Shown here: in pieces, positions 4,404-7,072 of the stretch
How positions within the stretch are numbered: position 1 is the stretch's first letter
How the letters are laid out: each line of letters starts with the position of its first letter
NCBI GenBank assembly: GCA_025353045.1
Contig: JANXRK010000055.1
Span: 1 to 7,072, forward strand
Length of the DNA stretch: 7,072 nt
Source: Candidatus Tayloriibacteriota bacterium
GTDB lineage: Bacteria > Patescibacteriota > Minisyncoccia > Phycocordibacterales > PALSA-1337
Direction: 5' to 3'
Program-made: the position numbers and the translations under genes
The notes under the pieces: model-generated
Seen by the model: the letters and a program-made list of their open reading frames with translations, nothing else
What the model was told of the DNA's origin: nothing
The model's database searches: none

Positions 4404-5159
4404 ATGAAATATAAAATAGTTATTTTGATAAGTCTTATCTTCATTTTATTCTTATCCCTCTATATTTACAAGTGGGAAGTGAGAAAACCGCTGTTCGAGG
4501 TGCATTTTTTCAGCCTCAATAAGGGTCGAGCTATTTTTATTCGAAGTCCGGATAATAAAACTTTATTAATAGGAGGCGGACAGAATTCAGATACGATTCG
4601 AGAATTGACCAAAGTCATTCCATTTTATAGAAAGAAAATTGATTATGTCGTAATTCCTTCAGCAACTCCAGCCCAGATCGGAGGACTTATAGAAATTATT
4701 GATCGTTATGAAGTTGGAGAAATAATCATGCCAAAGTTAATGGCGACCAGTACGGTTTTGAGTCAATTAATGAAAGAAATAAATAAAAAGAAAATACGTA
4801 TAGAAAAAGTGGAAAGGGAAGACGTGGTGGAGATTGGAGATCTGAAGTTCGAAATTCTGTTTCCGTATGAGGATTTTAAATTTAATAAATCGAGCCTACC
4901 TGAGCTTGGTTTAGATATTATGTATAAAAATACGACAATTTATTTAATGGGAAATTTATCGAAGACAATTCAGAAGGATATTACCAAAACTCTCCAAATA
5001 AAAAACCGCGAAAATCTTGCGGAATTTTACAATAGCGCTTCGGAGACAAAAGTCTCGGCGGAACTTTTAGAAAAAATAAAATCAAAATTTACTTTTACTA
5101 CAAAAGAAAAAACTACTAGATGGGCATCTGACGGTTTTTCTTGGGATAAGTCTCAGTAG
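4404..5159 (+). CDS. ComEC-type metallo-beta-lactamase-fold protein, metal site lost
   Basis: The 251-residue product has one N-terminal membrane anchor (residues 4-22), then a domain that follows the C-terminal hydrolase domain of ComEC almost step for step. Family 'FLDVGQGDAILI' appears as FFSLNKGRAIFI (35-46), 'LLIDGG' as LLIGGG (54-59), 'THPHADHIGGL' as PSATPAQIGGL (85-95), and the later 'FTGD' as LMGN (181-184). Every His/Asp expected to hold the zinc or manganese pair is replaced while the fold-defining glycines and hydrophobics stay. It is therefore probably a membrane-anchored pseudoenzyme, perhaps a structural partner of the ComEC channel. A TTG at 4383 is in frame upstream, but the ATG at 4404 places the membrane helix at the start and is preferred. 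It has no ribosome site. The gene ends two bases before the stop of the convergent rpmB gene. Confidence 0.8.
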   Translation: MKYKIVILISLIFILFLSLYIYKWEVRKPLFEVHFFSLNKGRAIFIRSPDNKTLLIGGGQNSDTIRELTKVIPFYRKKIDYVVIPSATPAQIGGLIEIIDRYEVGEIIMPKLMATSTVLSQLMKEINKKKIRIEKVEREDVVEIGDLKFEILFPYEDFKFNKSSLPELGLDIMYKNTTIYLMGNLSKTIQKDITKTLQIKNRENLAEFYNSASETKVSAELLEKIKSKFTFTTKEKTTRWASDGFSWDKSQ

Positions 5160-5161
5160 TC

Positions 5162-5404
5162 TTATATAATCCCCGCCTTCTTCAGTGTTACGAAAGCTCC
5201 TCGCTTTTGAATAGTCTTTAATGCTCGAGTTGAGATAGTGAGGTTGAAAGATTTTTTTAGTTCAGGAACATAGATCTTCTTCTTCTGAAGATTTGGGTAT
5301 TTTCGAACCATTCCTGTAGGGTTGAACTGAGTCGCTCGAGTAGCGTTTGAGTATCCGCCTGCGACCATTGAACCTCTCTTTGTTATTGCACAAACTTTAG
5401 CCAT
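5162..5404 (-). CDS. rpmB: Ribosomal protein bL28
   Basis: The 80-residue basic protein starts MAKVCAITKRGSMVAGGYSN, contains the family stretch 'TRATQFNPTGMVRKYPNLQKK' and ends in a lysine-rich segment (STRALKTIQKRGAFVTLKKA). bL28 sits in the large subunit near the E site and helps late assembly. The length matches the usual 61-80 residues. It stands alone, divergent from the M50 protease gene and convergent with the 4404 gene, as rpmB often does. The ATG at 5404 is the only sensible start. Upstream on this strand TATGAT and TATTAT boxes lie within 20 bases of the ATG, so the transcript leader is probably very short. Confidence 0.93.
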   Translation of the reverse strand: MAKVCAITKRGSMVAGGYSNATRATQFNPTGMVRKYPNLQKKKIYVPELKKSFNLTISTRALKTIQKRGAFVTLKKAGII

Positions 5405-5413
5405 AGTTATAAT
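5386..5413 (+). promoter_or_regulatory. Likely sigma-70-type promoter for the M50 protease gene
   Basis: TTGCAC (5386-5391), a 16-base spacer and a perfect TATAAT (5408-5413) are followed by the ATG at 5446, about 25 bases after the expected transcript start. The -35 box lies within the first codons of the divergent rpmB gene, so the two transcripts start from one 41-bp gap plus a little coding sequence. Confidence 0.5.
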
Positions 5414-5445
5414 ATGCTATCATACTAGGTATATAACGCAAGTAT

Positions 5446-6069
5446 ATGGATGCATTTATTTTTATATTTCAAATAGCAATACTCATTATGTCCGTGGTCA
5501 TCCATGAACTTTCTCATGGCTATGCTGCTGAACTTTTGGGGGACCCGACACCACGTCTACAGGGGAGATTGACCTTAAATCCCTTGAAACATCTTGATCT
5601 ATTTGGTTCTTTTATCGTACCTATTATAACTTCAATGGCTGGATTGACCTTTGGTTGGGCAAAGCCAGTGCAGTGGAATCCATATAATGTAAAGAATAAA
5701 CGATGGGGAGAACTCATTATCTCATTGGCTGGACCACTTTCAAATCTAATCATCGCTATTGTCTTTGGAACTATTGTCCGATATTTCCAGGATTCATTAC
5801 CAGGTTCATTTATTCAAATCTCTGCATACATTATTTTGATAAATATTGTTTTGGCAGTCTTTAATTTAATTCCACTCCCTCCACTCGATGGCTCAAAAGT
5901 ACTTTTCTCAATTTTGCCTCCAAGTGCTATTCGTGTCCGAGAGACTTTAGAGCGCTACTCGATATTTTTCTTTTTGATACTGGTCTTCTTCCTTTGGAGA
6001 TTCGTAGAGCCGATTGTGCCGTATTTGTTTAGAATTATTACGGGAATTGCCATATCTCCTTCGTTATGA
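5446..6069 (+). CDS. Site-2-type zinc metalloprotease, peptidase family M50
   Basis: The 207-residue membrane protein is an intramembrane protease of the short bacterial M50 type (no PDZ domain). Zinc ligands are H20 and H24 with catalytic E21 (VIHELSHGYAAELLGD), and the third ligand is D148 (NLIPLPPLDGSKV). These lie in membrane helices about 4-30 and about 124-143. Between them are GRLTLNPLKHLDLFGS (40-55), a GWAKPVQWNP loop (70-79) and SLAGPLSNLIIAIV (93-106). A last hydrophobic helix spans about 170-198. Such enzymes cut membrane-bound substrates such as anti-sigma factors or leftover signal peptides; the substrate cannot be deduced here. The start is ATG 5446 with no Shine-Dalgarno, but a good promoter lies upstream. 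Neighbours are ribosomal genes, which look like genomic company, not a functional link. Confidence 0.92.
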   Translation: MDAFIFIFQIAILIMSVVIHELSHGYAAELLGDPTPRLQGRLTLNPLKHLDLFGSFIVPIITSMAGLTFGWAKPVQWNPYNVKNKRWGELIISLAGPLSNLIIAIVFGTIVRYFQDSLPGSFIQISAYIILINIVLAVFNLIPLPPLDGSKVLFSILPPSAIRVRETLERYSIFFFLILVFFLWRFVEPIVPYLFRIITGIAISPSL

Positions 6070-6186
6070 TAAAGTGTCTGCACGTCCAAAAACGATAGAG
6101 GTGAGTAACCACTCGGTGAAAACAATCAACTCTGTCACATTTGGGTAATTAATAAGTGCACTAAGGTCTTTTGACCATAATTTAGA
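6070..6186 (+). promoter_or_regulatory. Leader/promoter gap before rpsL
   Basis: This 117-bp gap holds no gene. Just before rpsL a small hairpin GGTC-TTTT-GACC (6165-6176) precedes CATAAT (6176-6181), which ends five bases before the ATG at 6187. If CATAAT is the -10 box, the message would start at or next to the start codon (leaderless). No convincing -35 box and no Shine-Dalgarno are visible. The hairpin might otherwise be a site for ribosomal-protein feedback; both readings are tentative. Confidence 0.3.
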
Positions 6187-6606
6187 ATGCCAACAATCAA
6201 TCAATTAATTCGAAAGAATCGAAAGAGATTCATCCGAAAGTCAAAATCTGTAGCTTTGACGAAAAGTTTCAATAGTATTGAAAATCGTCCAAGTTTCTTA
6301 TCATCTCCATTTAAACGAGGTGTGTGCATTAAGGTTACAACAAAGACTCCAAAGAAACCTAACTCAGCTATCCGAAAGATTGCCCGAGTTCGACTTTCAA
6401 ATGGTCTTGAGGTAACAGCGTACATTCCAGGTGAAGGACATAACTTGCAGGAACACTCAGTGGTTCTTCTACGAGGAGGTCGTGTAAAAGACGTAGGTCT
6501 ACGATACACAGTAGTACGAGGAGTTCTTGATGCAGCTGGAGTAGAAAAGAGACGAAAGGGTCGAAGTCAATACGGAAATAAGAGACCAAAAGCAGCTAAA
6601 GCTTAA
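6187..6606 (+). CDS. rpsL: Ribosomal protein uS12
   Basis: The 139-residue protein of the decoding centre checks codon-anticodon pairing in the A site. Signature segments are MPTINQLIRKNRK, FKRGVCIKVTTKTPKKPNSA (43-62), IPGEGHNLQEHSVVLLRGGR (80-99) and a basic C-terminus ending NKRPKAAKA. It is longer than the 124 residues of E. coli because of about 14 extra residues between KSKSVAL (18-24) and PFKRGVC. The loop carrying K101-D102 reads KDVGLRYTVVRG where nearly all bacteria have KDLPGVRYHTVRG: the conserved proline is gone and the loop is one residue shorter. The lysines equivalent to E. coli K42 (PNSA segment) and K87, and the Asp that is methylthiolated in E. coli, are present. rpsG follows after 18 bases, the normal str-operon order. 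Confidence 0.96.
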   Translation: MPTINQLIRKNRKRFIRKSKSVALTKSFNSIENRPSFLSSPFKRGVCIKVTTKTPKKPNSAIRKIARVRLSNGLEVTAYIPGEGHNLQEHSVVLLRGGRVKDVGLRYTVVRGVLDAAGVEKRRKGRSQYGNKRPKAAKA

Positions 6607-6624
6607 TAATTTTAAAATAATCCT

Positions 6625-7072
6625 ATGAGACGAAGAATAAAGAATAAGCATATATTAAAACCAGAACCTGTATTTGATAGTATTAAAGTTGCGAAACTCG
6701 TGAACTACGTCATGGACTCTGGAAAGAAAGCAACAGCTCGAAAGGTAGTTTATGATTGTTTTGAAGTTATTAAGGAAAAAGCAAAGACAGAAACTCCTCT
6801 TGAAGTTTTTGAAACAGCTTTGAAGAACACTATGCCAGCGATGGAAGTACGATCACGACGAGTGGGAGGTGCAAACTATCAAGTTCCACGAGAAGTCCGA
6901 CCAGAGCGACAGCGTGCTTTGTCTATGAAGTGGATCGTTTTAGCAGCTCGATCAAAGAAGGGTAAGCCAATGGCTGAAAAACTCGCAGACGAAATCATTG
7001 CAGCTTCAAAGAATGAAGGAGAAGCAGTTAAGAAGCGAGAAAATACTCATAAGATGGCAGAAGCAAACAAGG
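6625..7072 (+). CDS. rpsG: Ribosomal protein uS7, 3' end cut by window
   Basis: 149 codons run open to the window edge, starting MRRRIKNKHILKPEPVFDSI. Matching features are KLVNYVMDSGKKATARKVVY (24-43), LKNTMPAMEVRSRRVGGANY (66-85), VPREVRPERQRALSMKWIV (87-105) and the C-terminal ENTHKMAEANK, which usually continues only a few residues (AFAHF...). uS7 nucleates assembly of the small-subunit head by binding the 3' domain of 16S rRNA and lines the E site. In E. coli it is the feedback repressor of the str operon. The start at 6625 has no clear Shine-Dalgarno in the 18-bp gap after rpsL, so translational coupling is likely. The genes for elongation factors would be expected just beyond the edge. 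Confidence 0.95.
   Translation, partial: MRRRIKNKHILKPEPVFDSIKVAKLVNYVMDSGKKATARKVVYDCFEVIKEKAKTETPLEVFETALKNTMPAMEVRSRRVGGANYQVPREVRPERQRALSMKWIVLAARSKKGKPMAEKLADEIIAASKNEGEAVKKRENTHKMAEANK

Noticed and set aside
6201..6589. Minus-strand open frames opposite rpsL
   Set aside because: They are shadows of a highly conserved ribosomal protein gene.
1..7072. CRISPR array, tRNA or rRNA genes
   Set aside because: No regularly spaced repeats, no cloverleaf-like segment and no conserved rRNA stretches were seen.

Overview
The window looks like a piece of a Candidate Phyla Radiation (Patescibacteria, probably Parcubacteria-group) genome. The support is the style of its short, divergent core proteins: ComEC without its own hydrolase domain, a short M50 protease, an RNase H with an extra C-terminal domain, and uS12 with an internal insertion. 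Also consistent are tight packing, few Shine-Dalgarno sites and AT-rich coding DNA. The left end carries a GC-rich gene family that I recall as repeated in such genomes. The lineage assignment is an inference from sequence style, not from a search.

Left part (1-1767) is accessory and decayed. It opens with the first 31 codons of an IS30-like transposase (minus strand, off the edge). A repeat-rich non-coding stretch and a predicted structured RNA leader (209-291) follow. Next come three parts of what looks like a diversity-generating retroelement (DGR). The first is a GC-rich gene with a variable-region-like 3' end (292-960), broken by one in-frame TAG. The second is an Avd-like four-helix-bundle gene on the minus strand (974-1363). 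The third is a reverse transcriptase remnant (1356-about 1766) whose N- and C-terminal parts are fused with the whole catalytic core missing. I found no template repeat. If the sequence is correct, this is a dead retroelement whose target and accessory genes remain.

Middle part (1768-5159): RNase HI with a C-terminal viroplasmin-like domain, a long imperfect hairpin, then the membrane-channel part of the DNA-uptake protein ComEC. A Fe/Mn superoxide dismutase gene lies on the opposite strand between this channel and a separate gene for the ComEC-type metallo-beta-lactamase domain. The last 24 ComEC codons are antisense to the conserved end of the dismutase gene. The start codons of the dismutase and hydrolase genes touch back to back in CATATG. 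The hydrolase domain has lost all recognisable metal ligands.

Right part (5160-7072) is core genome: rpmB (bL28, minus), an M50 site-2-type protease, then the start of a str-type operon, rpsL (uS12) and rpsG (uS7, cut by the window end). The ribosomal protein genes use CGA as their main arginine codon, and uS12 lacks the conserved proline of its LPG loop. No tRNA, rRNA or CRISPR array was seen.
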